From: Streptosporangium brasiliense
GTDB lineage: Bacteria > Actinomycetota > Actinomycetes > Streptosporangiales > Streptosporangiaceae
Assembly (NCBI RefSeq): GCF_030811595.1
Contig: NZ_JAUSRB010000002.1
Span: 248,001 to 312,000 of the forward strand
DNA length: 64,000 bases
Reading direction: 5' to 3'
The position numbers and the translations under genes were made by a program. The notes below the pieces were generated by a model, which saw nothing but the letters and a program-made list of their open reading frames with translations, made no database searches and was not told the origin of the DNA. Shown here in pieces: positions 9,757 to 15,947 of the stretch (within the stretch, counting starts at the first letter, position 1; each line of letters opens with the position of its first letter).

Positions 9757-9828
9757 CGGAGTCAGCGTAGCTTTACGGCCTTCTGCACACTTTCCGGTAT
9801 CCCCGCCGCGCCGCCGGGAGGGCCGCCG

Positions 9829-10422
9829 TCAGTCCCGGTCGATGGTGCTCATCAGGAACTCCGGATAGCGCTCGCCCGAGGCGGTCCCCGGCGCCTCCAG
9901 CGCCTCCGCCTCCCCGGGGGTGAGCGCGAGACCCGCCGCCGAGGCGTTCTCCGCAACGCGGGAGGCCCGCCTGGTCCCCGGGATCGTCACGACGTCCTCG
10001 CCCCGCGACAGCACCCAGGCCAGGGCGAGCTGGGCCGGGGTGACGCCCTTGGCGGCGGCGAGCTCGGCCACGGCGGCGGCCAGAGCCTGGTTCCGGGTGA
10101 GGTTCTCCCCCTGGAAGCGCAGGTCGGCCCGTCGGATGTGGGCGGGGCCGCCGTCGATCCCCATCCCGCCGGGGCCGCGCACGCTCCCGGTCCTGGTGGC
10201 CAGCACGGCCTGCGCCCGTCTCCCCTGGAGGGCCCTGCCGACGATCTCCTCGCTCGACCCGCCGCCGTAGAAGTCGGCGGTGTCGAGCAGGGTGACGCCC
10301 AGGTCGAGCGCCCGGTGGATCGCGTGGACGGACTCGCTCTCGTCGGCCGGGCCGTACGAGCCGCCCATGCCCATCGTGCCGAGACCGACCGCGCCGACCT
10401 CCAGGGTCCCAAGCTTCCTCAT
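9829..10422 (-). CDS. Aldo/keto reductase with large in-frame internal deletion (probable remnant)
   Basis: Only 197 residues are present against about 325 in the family. The N-terminal third is normal (GLGTMGMGGSYGPADE, DTADFYGGGSSEE, keeping Asp and Tyr of the catalytic tetrad). After GGMGIDGGPAHIRRA the sequence jumps directly to the late segment FQGENLTRN, which is followed by AQLALAWVLSRGEDVVTIPGT. About 130 residues of the TIM barrel are missing, including the catalytic histidine strand, and the catalytic lysine position (VLATK in the family) reads VLATR. The frame is intact and codon use normal, so it may still be translated, but it cannot be a functional oxidoreductase as drawn. It is divergent from the marR gene. 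Confidence 0.8.
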   Translation of the reverse strand: MRKLGTLEVGAVGLGTMGMGGSYGPADESESVHAIHRALDLGVTLLDTADFYGGGSSEEIVGRALQGRRAQAVLATRTGSVRGPGGMGIDGGPAHIRRADLRFQGENLTRNQALAAAVAELAAAKGVTPAQLALAWVLSRGEDVVTIPGTRRASRVAENASAAGLALTPGEAEALEAPGTASGERYPEFLMSTIDRD

Positions 10423-10468
10423 GACTGGCTCCGTTCCGTTTGCCGTCTATCGACAGGCATACACTAAC

Positions 10469-10500
10469 CGGCTAATCATTAGCCGTCAATTCATTAGCCG
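10469..10500. promoter_or_regulatory. Operator for the MarR-family regulator
   Basis: A perfect palindrome, CGGCTAATCATTAGCCG (10469-10485, 8-bp arms around one base), is followed by a half-copy, CATTAGCCG (10492-10500). It lies between the divergent AKR and marR genes, just upstream of the marR -10 box TATCAT (10507-10512), which ends 6 bp before the GTG at 10519. An AT-rich palindrome of about 17 bp is typical for MarR dimers. Autoregulation plus control of the reductase gene is an inference. Confidence 0.6.
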
Positions 10501-10518
10501 ACCAGCTATCATCGGAAG

Positions 10519-10968
10519 GTGACCGAGATCCTTGATCTGATGACCACGACCCACAAGGCCCTGCGCTCCGTCGCCGAGGAGTCGATGCGCCGCCACGGCC
10601 TCCACCTGGGCCAGAACCTGGTGCTGGCCGCCCTGTGGGAGCAGGACGGCCGCACCCCGGGCGAGCTCGCCGCCCTGCTGAACGTCACCACCCCCACCGT
10701 GGTGAAGATGGCCACCCGCATGAGCGCCTCGGACCTGCTGGTCCGGCGCCGCGACGACGCCGACAACCGCCTGGTCCGGCTCTATCTCACCGACCGGGGA
10801 CGGGCCCTTCAGGGGCCGGTCACCAGCGACCGGGAGTCGCTCGAACGCCACATCACCCGGGGCCTGACCGACGACGAACTGCGCGCCCTGACCTCCGCCC
10901 TCGGCAAGGTCCGCGAGAACGCCAGGTCACTCGGCGCTCCCCCGCTCGACCACACGGCCGAAGCCTGA
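10519..10968 (+). CDS. MarR-family transcriptional regulator
   Basis: The product is 149 residues, the usual MarR size. The winged helix runs about 30-100: GLHLGQNLVLAALWEQDGRT, the recognition helix around NVTTPTVVKMATRM, and the wing with DLLVRRRDDADNRLVRLYLTDRG, which carries the conserved D-x-R-x-x-x-x-x-L-T pattern. Helices at both ends would form the dimer interface. The GTG at 10519 has no properly spaced ribosome-binding site; the -10 box 6 bp upstream suggests a leaderless message. It is divergent from the deleted aldo/keto reductase and shares an operator region with it. The ligand is unknown; many MarR proteins sense phenolics or oxidants. Confidence 0.88.
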   Translation: MTEILDLMTTTHKALRSVAEESMRRHGLHLGQNLVLAALWEQDGRTPGELAALLNVTTPTVVKMATRMSASDLLVRRRDDADNRLVRLYLTDRGRALQGPVTSDRESLERHITRGLTDDELRALTSALGKVRENARSLGAPPLDHTAEA

Positions 10969-11048
10969 CCTCACGGGCCGACCGGCGGGTGAGGTCGCCC
11001 GCCACCTCCACGGGACCACCGCTCCGGCTGGACCACGCCGGCCGCACC

Positions 11049-12029
11049 TCACCGGTGGGCGTCGGGGACGAGGACGACCTTGCCTGTCGTCGCCCGTGAC
11101 TCCAGGGCGGCGTGCGCCGCGGCCGCCTGTGACAGGGGGAAGGTCTGGAAGGCGGGCAGCATGCTCCCGTCGGCAGCCGCCGCGAGCGCGCGAGCCTCGT
11201 CGGCGGGCCTGTCCTGACCCTCCAGCAGCAGCATCAGCGCGTCGACGAAACGCACGCCGCGCTCCTTCAGCTCCGCCTCATCGGGCCGGAACCCCTCCCG
11301 CGAGGCCGCGCCGATGGTGACGTAGCGCCCTCCCTCGGCCAGCAGTCCGAAGGCGGCGCGCCCCTTGTCGCCCTGGACACCGTCCAGCACGACCGTGACG
11401 CCACGCCCGCCCAAGGCGTCGCGGACGGTGTCCGCCCAGTCCGGCAGGTTGTAGTCGACGGCGATGTCGGCTCCGAGCTCTCGCACGTCCGCCGTCTTCG
11501 CCGCTCCGCCCGCCGCGCCGATGACCGTGGCGCCGACGCGGCGAGCGGACTGGACGGCCAGACGGCCGATACCGCCGGCCGCGGAGGTGATCAGGACCAC
11601 GTCGTCGGAGGTGAGATCGGCGATGTCGAGCAGGCCGACGGTGGTGGTGCCGGTGACGACCATGGTGACGGCGGCCTCGTACCCCAGTCCGGCCGGAATC
11701 CGGTGCAGGGACGAGACGTCGGCGACGGCGAGCTCGGCGTAGCCTCCCGGCCCACCCCGTGCGGTCACCACCTCGGCGCCGATCCAGGTCTCGTCCACGT
11801 CCGGCCCGACCGACTCGACGACACCGGCCACCTCTCCCCCGAAGATCGCCGGGAGTTCGGGAAGCGGCGGACCGATCTCCAGCCCTTCCCGCATCGCTGT
11901 CTCGATCTGGTGGACTCCCGCGGCCCGCACCGAGACGCGGACCTCGCCCGGCCCCGGTACGGGATCGGGCACGGTCTCGTAGCGGAGGTTCTCAGCGGGC
12001 CCGAACACGTGCAGCACGACGGCGCGCAT
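11049..12029 (-). CDS. NAD(P)-dependent quinone oxidoreductase-like (MDR family), SoxR-type promoter
   Basis: This medium-chain reductase of 326 residues starts MRAVVLHVFGPAENLRYETV; GGAAGGAA precedes the ATG at 12029, so the longer frame from 12080 is not used. The Rossmann part has TSAAGGIGRLAVQSARRVGATVIG near 135. The structural- and catalytic-zinc cysteines are absent, as in quinone oxidoreductases (QOR/zeta-crystallin type). The likely role is reducing redox-cycling quinones or enones. A SoxR-box-like element sits in its promoter (12072-12095), matching the known control of oxidoreductase genes by SoxR in Streptomyces. It converges on marR, separated by 80 bp. Confidence 0.88.
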   Translation of the reverse strand: MRAVVLHVFGPAENLRYETVPDPVPGPGEVRVSVRAAGVHQIETAMREGLEIGPPLPELPAIFGGEVAGVVESVGPDVDETWIGAEVVTARGGPGGYAELAVADVSSLHRIPAGLGYEAAVTMVVTGTTTVGLLDIADLTSDDVVLITSAAGGIGRLAVQSARRVGATVIGAAGGAAKTADVRELGADIAVDYNLPDWADTVRDALGGRGVTVVLDGVQGDKGRAAFGLLAEGGRYVTIGAASREGFRPDEAELKERGVRFVDALMLLLEGQDRPADEARALAAAADGSMLPAFQTFPLSQAAAAHAALESRATTGKVVLVPDAHR

Positions 12030-12071
12030 GACCGTTCCTTCCGGTAGATCTACTGAAGAACCCCCACTCTG

Positions 12072-12095
12072 TGACCTCAACTTAACTTGAGGTCA
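12072..12095 (-). promoter_or_regulatory. SoxR-box-like operator inside a 19-bp-spacer promoter
   Basis: Nine-bp arms, TGACCTCAA and TTGAGGTCA, flank a 6-bp centre. On the minus strand the core reads CCTCAAGTTAAGTTGAGG, one base from the enterobacterial SoxR box CCTCAAGTTAACTTGAGG. It sits between TTGACC (-35) and CAGAGT (-10) with a 19-bp spacer, the stretched spacing typical of MerR-family promoters. The oxidoreductase gene starts about 45 bp downstream. No soxR gene is in this window. Confidence 0.75.
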
Positions 12096-12149
12096 AATCT
12101 CGCGCCGGGCGCCGTGCGCCGTGCCCCGGCATCGCCCGGCCCCGCCCAC

Positions 12150-12491
12150 TTATGCGGTCCTGTGCCGCCGGTAGTAGCGCGCGACACGGACACGGTTGCC
12201 GCAGCGATCGGCCGAGCACCAGCGGCGGCACGGATGGGCGGACAGGAACAGCATCACGCAGTCCTCGGCCTCGCACTGGCGGACATGCATGACCGCCGGG
12301 TCGGCCGGCAGGTCGGCGGCGGCCTCGGCGAGCTCCGCCGTCCCGCATGCCGCGTCGGGGAGCCGATCGGCCTGCAGCCCCAGCCAGGCAAGCAGATCGG
12401 CGGGGGTGGCGAGCAAGTCGCCGACGGCGGGCCTGGTGTTGACCAGATCCAGGGCCAGGGGCTCACCGGTCAGGGGAATGAGATCACCCAT
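12150..12491 (-). CDS. Shortened ABATE/CGNR zinc-finger protein (putative regulator)
   Basis: The product is 113 residues. The N-terminus is ABATE-like (EPLALDLVNTRPAVGDLLATP). The C-terminus is a CGNR zinc finger: CEAEDC about 25 residues before WCSADRCGNRVRVARYYRRHR, giving four cysteines. Family members are normally about 180-200 residues, so roughly 70 residues of the middle ABATE domain are absent. The finger itself is complete. CGNR proteins are thought to bind nucleic acid and often sit beside small metabolic genes. This one is divergent from the alpha/beta hydrolase with 85 bp between starts, so control of that gene is plausible. Its ligand-binding half may be lost. Confidence 0.75.
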   Translation of the reverse strand: MGDLIPLTGEPLALDLVNTRPAVGDLLATPADLLAWLGLQADRLPDAACGTAELAEAAADLPADPAVMHVRQCEAEDCVMLFLSAHPCRRWCSADRCGNRVRVARYYRRHRTA

Positions 12492-12494
12492 AAT

Positions 12495-12550
12495 TCTAAT
12501 GGCACATTACCCCATTGACGCATTAGATTCCAGCTCGCTATAACTAATGC
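12495..12550. promoter_or_regulatory. Divergent promoter/operator with TCTAATG half-sites
   Basis: Between the CGNR and hydrolase genes an AT-rich stretch carries inverted half-sites TCTAATG (12495-12501) and CATTAGA (12521-12527), with a third, CTAATGC, at 12544-12550. This repeat layout in an otherwise G+C-rich region looks like an operator for the neighbouring regulator. Assignment of the binder is an inference. Confidence 0.4.
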
Positions 12551-12576
12551 ATAATCCCGCTCAGGTGGCATGTTAA

Positions 12577-13452
12577 GTGACTGTCCCGGCTATCGCCCGC
12601 ACCATCCACCGCCACATCGACGTCGACGGAGTGAAGGTCTTCTACCGCGAGTCGATCCCGGACCGGTCCGACGCGCCGGTGCTCCTGCTGCTGCACGGCT
12701 TCCCTTCGGCCTCGCACCAGTTCCGCCGGCTCATCGACGTCCTCGGCACCCGCTACCGGCTCATCGCCCCGGACTACCCCGGATTCGGGCACACCCAGGC
12801 GCCGGACGACTTCACCTACAGCTTCGACCGACTCGCCGACGTCACCGAGGGCTTCATCCAGCTGCTCGGCCTGTCCCGCTTCGTGATGTACGTCTTCGAC
12901 TTCGGTGCACCGGTGGGCTTCCGGATCGCGCAGCGGCACCCCGAATGGATCGCCGGCCTGGTCGTGCAGAACGGCAACGCCTACACCGAGGGCCTGTCGG
13001 CCGGCGCCCGCGACTTCATCGCGCTGCGACCCGAGACCGAGGGCGCCGAGAACACCGTCCGCGACCTGCTGACCCTGCCCGGCACACGCGGCCAGTACGA
13101 AAGCGGCGCCGGCAACCCCGAGCTCATCGCACCGGAGGGCTGGACACTCGACCAGCACTTCCTCGACCAGCCCGGGCGCAAGCAGGCCCAGGTCACACTG
13201 GCCTTCGACTACCACACCAACCTCGAGCGCTACGACCAGTGGCAGGCATGGCTGCGCAAGCACACCCCGCCCGCGCTCATCACCTGGGGCAGCAACGACC
13301 CCTTCTTCCCCGAGCCCGGCGCCCGCGCCTACCTGCGCGACCTTCCGGACGCCGAGCTGCACCTGTTCGACACCGGACATTTCGCTCTGGAGGAGAATCT
13401 GCCCGACATCGCCCCGCTCATCGCCGGTTTCCTCGACCGCGTCTGGGCCTGA
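12577..13452 (+). CDS. Alpha/beta hydrolase, haloalkane dehalogenase/epoxide hydrolase-like
   Basis: The product is 291 residues with a classic alpha/beta hydrolase core. The oxyanion motif is LLHGFPSASHQFR, and YRLIAPDYPGFGHTQAP follows. The nucleophile elbow YVFDFGAPVGFRIAQ carries Asp in place of Ser, as in dehalogenases and epoxide hydrolases. The catalytic His is in DTGHFALEE near the end. NPFFPEPGARAY-like and AYLRDLPDAELH segments match this subfamily. The GTG at 12577 is used. The MFS transporter gene follows after 30 bp, so a degrade-and-export or resistance operon is possible. The actual substrate is unknown. Confidence 0.88.
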   Translation: MTVPAIARTIHRHIDVDGVKVFYRESIPDRSDAPVLLLLHGFPSASHQFRRLIDVLGTRYRLIAPDYPGFGHTQAPDDFTYSFDRLADVTEGFIQLLGLSRFVMYVFDFGAPVGFRIAQRHPEWIAGLVVQNGNAYTEGLSAGARDFIALRPETEGAENTVRDLLTLPGTRGQYESGAGNPELIAPEGWTLDQHFLDQPGRKQAQVTLAFDYHTNLERYDQWQAWLRKHTPPALITWGSNDPFFPEPGARAYLRDLPDAELHLFDTGHFALEENLPDIAPLIAGFLDRVWA

Positions 13453-13482
13453 GCCGGACCCCGCACGAGAAAAGGCGCGACC

Positions 13483-14670
13483 ATGTACGCCTCACCAGCA
13501 GTCCGGCGGCCGTTTCTGGGGCTGGCCGCCCTGTTCACCGCCGCGTTCACGACCATCACCACCGAGACCCTGCCGATGGGCCTGCTGCCGGCGATGAGCC
13601 GGGACCTGGAGGTGACCCAGTCGTGGATCGGCCTGCTGGTCGGGGCCTACGCCCTGCTCATCATGATCGTGACGCTGCCCCTGGTCGCGCTCACCTCACG
13701 GTGGCCCCGCCGCAGGCTGCTGGTCGTCATCATGGCGGCCTTCGCGGTCGGCAACCTGCTCATGGCCGTCGCCCCGAACTACCCGGTGGCCGTGGCAGCC
13801 CGGCTCATCGCCGGCCTCGGGCACGGCGTGCTGTGGTCGGCGATGGCCTCCTACGCCACCCGGCTGGTCACGGCCGACAGGGCGGGCCGCGCGGTGGCCG
13901 TGGTGTTCGCCGCCAACTCCGCCGCGCTGACCCTGGGCGTCCCGCTCGGCACGGTCATCGGCGACGCCGCCGGCTGGCGGATCCCGTTCGCCATACTGGC
14001 CGCGATCGCCCTGCTCCTCGTCGCCGCGGCGCCCGTCACCCTGCCCGACATCCCCGGCGACTCCGCGACCTCACCCGGAGTCGGACGCGCCGCGCGCATC
14101 CCCGGCGTGAGAGGCGTGCTGGTCATCACCGCGCTGGTGATGACGGGACACTTCGTCCTGCACACCTACGTCGTGCCGGTCCTGGTGCGGGCCGGGGTCC
14201 CCGAACGCGGCGTCGGTCCGGCGCTGTTCGCTTTCGGCCTGGCCGGGATCGCCGGAACAGTGGCGGCGGGCGCCGCCGCCGACCGCCCGTCCCGAACGGT
14301 ACTGCCGGCCGCGCTCGGCCTGATGACGGTGTCGGTGGCGGCACTCGCCCTGGCCCGAGGGGGCCTGGCCGTCGCGGCCACCGCGTTCTGGGGGGCGGCC
14401 TACGCCGCGCTGCCCATCCTGCTGCAGACAGCGGTGCTCAAGGTCGCCCGGCACGCGCAGACCGGCGCCTCGGCACTGTTCATCATCACCTTCAACGTCA
14501 GCATCGCCGCCGGCTCGATCATCGGAGGGCAGCTGCTCACCGTCTCCGGCCCGTGGTCACTGCCGGCGGTCACGGCCGTGCTCGCCGCAGCCGCCTGCGC
14601 GACCGCGGCACGGCGGTCCACGCGACGGCTCCCGCCCGGACCGGCCGAGCCCGTGGAACAGCCTGCCTGA
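13483..14670 (+). CDS. MFS efflux transporter (DHA1, arabinose-efflux/Cmr-like)
   Basis: The 395-residue product is almost wholly hydrophobic with about 12 predicted membrane helices. Motif A-like ALTSRWPRRRLL follows helix 2, and RLIAGLGHGVLWSAMASYATRL (helix 4-5) and NSAALTLGVPLGTVIGDAAGWR (helix 5, motif C region) are typical of drug:H+ antiporters of the DHA1 family. The inner membrane is the site of action and small lipophilic compounds are the likely cargo. It follows the hydrolase gene by 30 bp and is probably co-transcribed. The C-terminus is a short Arg/Pro-rich tail. Confidence 0.9.
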   Translation: MYASPAVRRPFLGLAALFTAAFTTITTETLPMGLLPAMSRDLEVTQSWIGLLVGAYALLIMIVTLPLVALTSRWPRRRLLVVIMAAFAVGNLLMAVAPNYPVAVAARLIAGLGHGVLWSAMASYATRLVTADRAGRAVAVVFAANSAALTLGVPLGTVIGDAAGWRIPFAILAAIALLLVAAAPVTLPDIPGDSATSPGVGRAARIPGVRGVLVITALVMTGHFVLHTYVVPVLVRAGVPERGVGPALFAFGLAGIAGTVAAGAAADRPSRTVLPAALGLMTVSVAALALARGGLAVAATAFWGAAYAALPILLQTAVLKVARHAQTGASALFIITFNVSIAAGSIIGGQLLTVSGPWSLPAVTAVLAAAACATAARRSTRRLPPGPAEPVEQPA

Positions 14671-14963
14671 ACCCGACGACCAGGACTCCGGCCCACCTGC
14701 CAACAGCCAGAACCCAGACCCCGCAGTGGGCGATCAGCGCGTACGCGGCCGGCGATCACCGCGCAGCACGGCGCCGGCATGCCGATGTCCACCGGTCTCG
14801 AAGACCAGCTCAGCCGACGGCGTGTCCGGCCCGGGCGCGGCCCGGACGGGCCGCCAGGAGTCGGTGCCGGTCTTGTCCAGCCCCACCTCCGACAGGGCAC
14901 AGAACATGAATGACACACTCTCCATGGATCCGCTGCTGGGCAGCCCGCAGGCCCGACAGACCG
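14671..14963. other. Gap without a convincing gene
   Basis: The 370 bp between the MFS gene and tmRNA contain only short frames. One on the minus strand (14734-14925, 63 codons, beginning MESVSFMFCALSEVGLDKTG) has reasonable codon use and could be the remnant of a gene, but no family is recognisable. The right part is the tmRNA terminator. Confidence 0.35.
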
Positions 14964-15005
14964 AAGGGCGGCCGGGTCGGCGATGACGCCGACCCGACCG
15001 CCCTT
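14964..15005 (-). terminator. Terminator hairpin of ssrA
   Basis: Nineteen-base arms (14964-14982 and 14987-15005) pair with a single G-T mismatch around the loop ATGA, 37 bp downstream of the tmRNA 3' end. There is no U-tract, as is common in high-G+C actinobacteria. Confidence 0.75.
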
Positions 15006-15041
15006 GGACGATCTGTCCCGCACGCTCGGGCGCGGGACGGG

Positions 15042-15425
15042 GGTGGAGGTGGCGGGAATCGAACCCGCGTCCTTCAACTCCAAGACAGGGCTTCTCCGGG
15101 TGCAGCCTGCTGTGCTTTTCTCAGCCCCGGCGTTCACACAGGCAAGACGCCGACGGGCTCAGCCACTGTTTGATTTCCCGATCTTCCCCGTGGCCGGGTC
15201 GATCGGTTGAGCCTCCTAGCGATGCCGGATCCGGGCCGGAGGCGCTCCCGGGCCGGCAGAGGTCACTCGCTGCTTAGGCGGCGAGGGCCAGGCGAGCCTG
15301 GCTGACCTCAGAGTGCGTCTTATTGGCACTTGTTGGTCGCGGTCACAGTGTTAACGAGGTTATGTCCGCAGTCCTCGACCCGCTTCTCCTGACTTGCAAA
15401 GCCAAAGTCGAAACCAGTCACCCCC
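15042..15425 (-). ncRNA. ssrA: Transfer-messenger RNA (tmRNA)
   Basis: tmRNA rescues stalled ribosomes together with SmpB. The 5' end GGGGGTGACTGGTTTCGAC pairs with CACCTCC near the 3' end (7-bp acceptor). The T-arm GGTTCGATTCCC lies just before it. The mRNA-like part (15327 to 15274) reads GCC AAT AAG ... GCC GCC TAA and encodes the tag ANKTHSEVSQARLALAA, whose LALAA end is the usual ClpXP degron. The 3' CCA is not fully encoded (genome reads ACCC), so it must be added by tRNA nucleotidyltransferase. Mature ends are inferred from the acceptor pairing. smpB lies 2.4 kb upstream on the same strand. Confidence 0.96.
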
Positions 15426-15474
15426 CTGTTGAATTGTCAACCCGGCTCCGAAGAACCGAGCCATCCGAAGATAC

Positions 15475-15503
15475 CTGTTACAACGCGGGTAACGCCAACT
15501 CAA
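15475..15503 (-). promoter_or_regulatory. Putative ssrA promoter
   Basis: On the minus strand, TTGAGT (15503-15498) and TAACAG (15480-15475) are 17 bp apart, about 50 bp upstream of the mature tmRNA 5' end. The leader between them and the RNA contains a small hairpin (GGCTC/GAGCC arms), compatible with RNase P processing of a precursor. Confidence 0.45.
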
Positions 15504-15757
15504 TTCCCGTCCGGCGGGCCCGGCAGGTCCGGCGGGGCCGGAGATGCCGAAACCCCGGGAGCGCGGGACTGTCGCACGCGCCCCCGGGGCCGACCGGCAG
15601 GGTCGAGCCGGTCCGGACGGCAGGGCCTCCCCCGAGACGGGGCCCTGATCTCATCGCGGCGACTGAGCCCGCAACCCCCCAAGCGGTGCCCAGTCACTTA
15701 GAAGGACGCACACAGGGCACGCGATGGTTGCTCGACGTGAGGAGAATATTCCGCTGG

Positions 15758-15947
15758 GTCACAGGCGGCACGCGCAGGCCCTGCGCGGACCGTCACAAGC
15801 GGCGCGCACAGATCATCCACGGCCCCGTCACAGGCGGCGCGCACAGGCCCCGCGGCCCCGTCACAGGCGGCGCGCACAGACCATGCGCGGCCCCTCGTCA
15901 CGGCACGCGCAGGCCCTGCGCGGTCCCCGTCACAGGCCCGCGTGCAG
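15758..15947. repeat. Six imperfect ~34-bp tandem repeats overlapping the 3' end of the PBP-like gene
   Basis: Units starting GTCACAGGCGGCGCGCACAG occur at 15758, 15792, 15827, 15860, 15897 and 15929 (spacing 32-37 bp). The last one contains the stop codon and final codons of the PBP-like gene, so the array looks like repeated duplication and decay of that gene end. The rest of 15426-15929 holds the ssrA promoter and no recognisable gene. Confidence 0.65.

Noticed and set aside
14734..14925. 63-codon minus-strand frame next to tmRNA
   Set aside because: Codon use acceptable but no recognisable family, no ribosome-binding site and no conserved context; left as a possible remnant only.
15436..15441. 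TTGACA on the minus strand just before tmRNA as its -35 box
   Set aside because: It lies only about 10 bp from the mature 5' end, so the -10 would fall inside the RNA; the TTGAGT-17-TAACAG pair further upstream fits better.
15758..15947. CRISPR-like appearance of the short repeats near ssrA
   Set aside because: Units are adjacent and imperfect with no unique spacers, and no cas genes are present.
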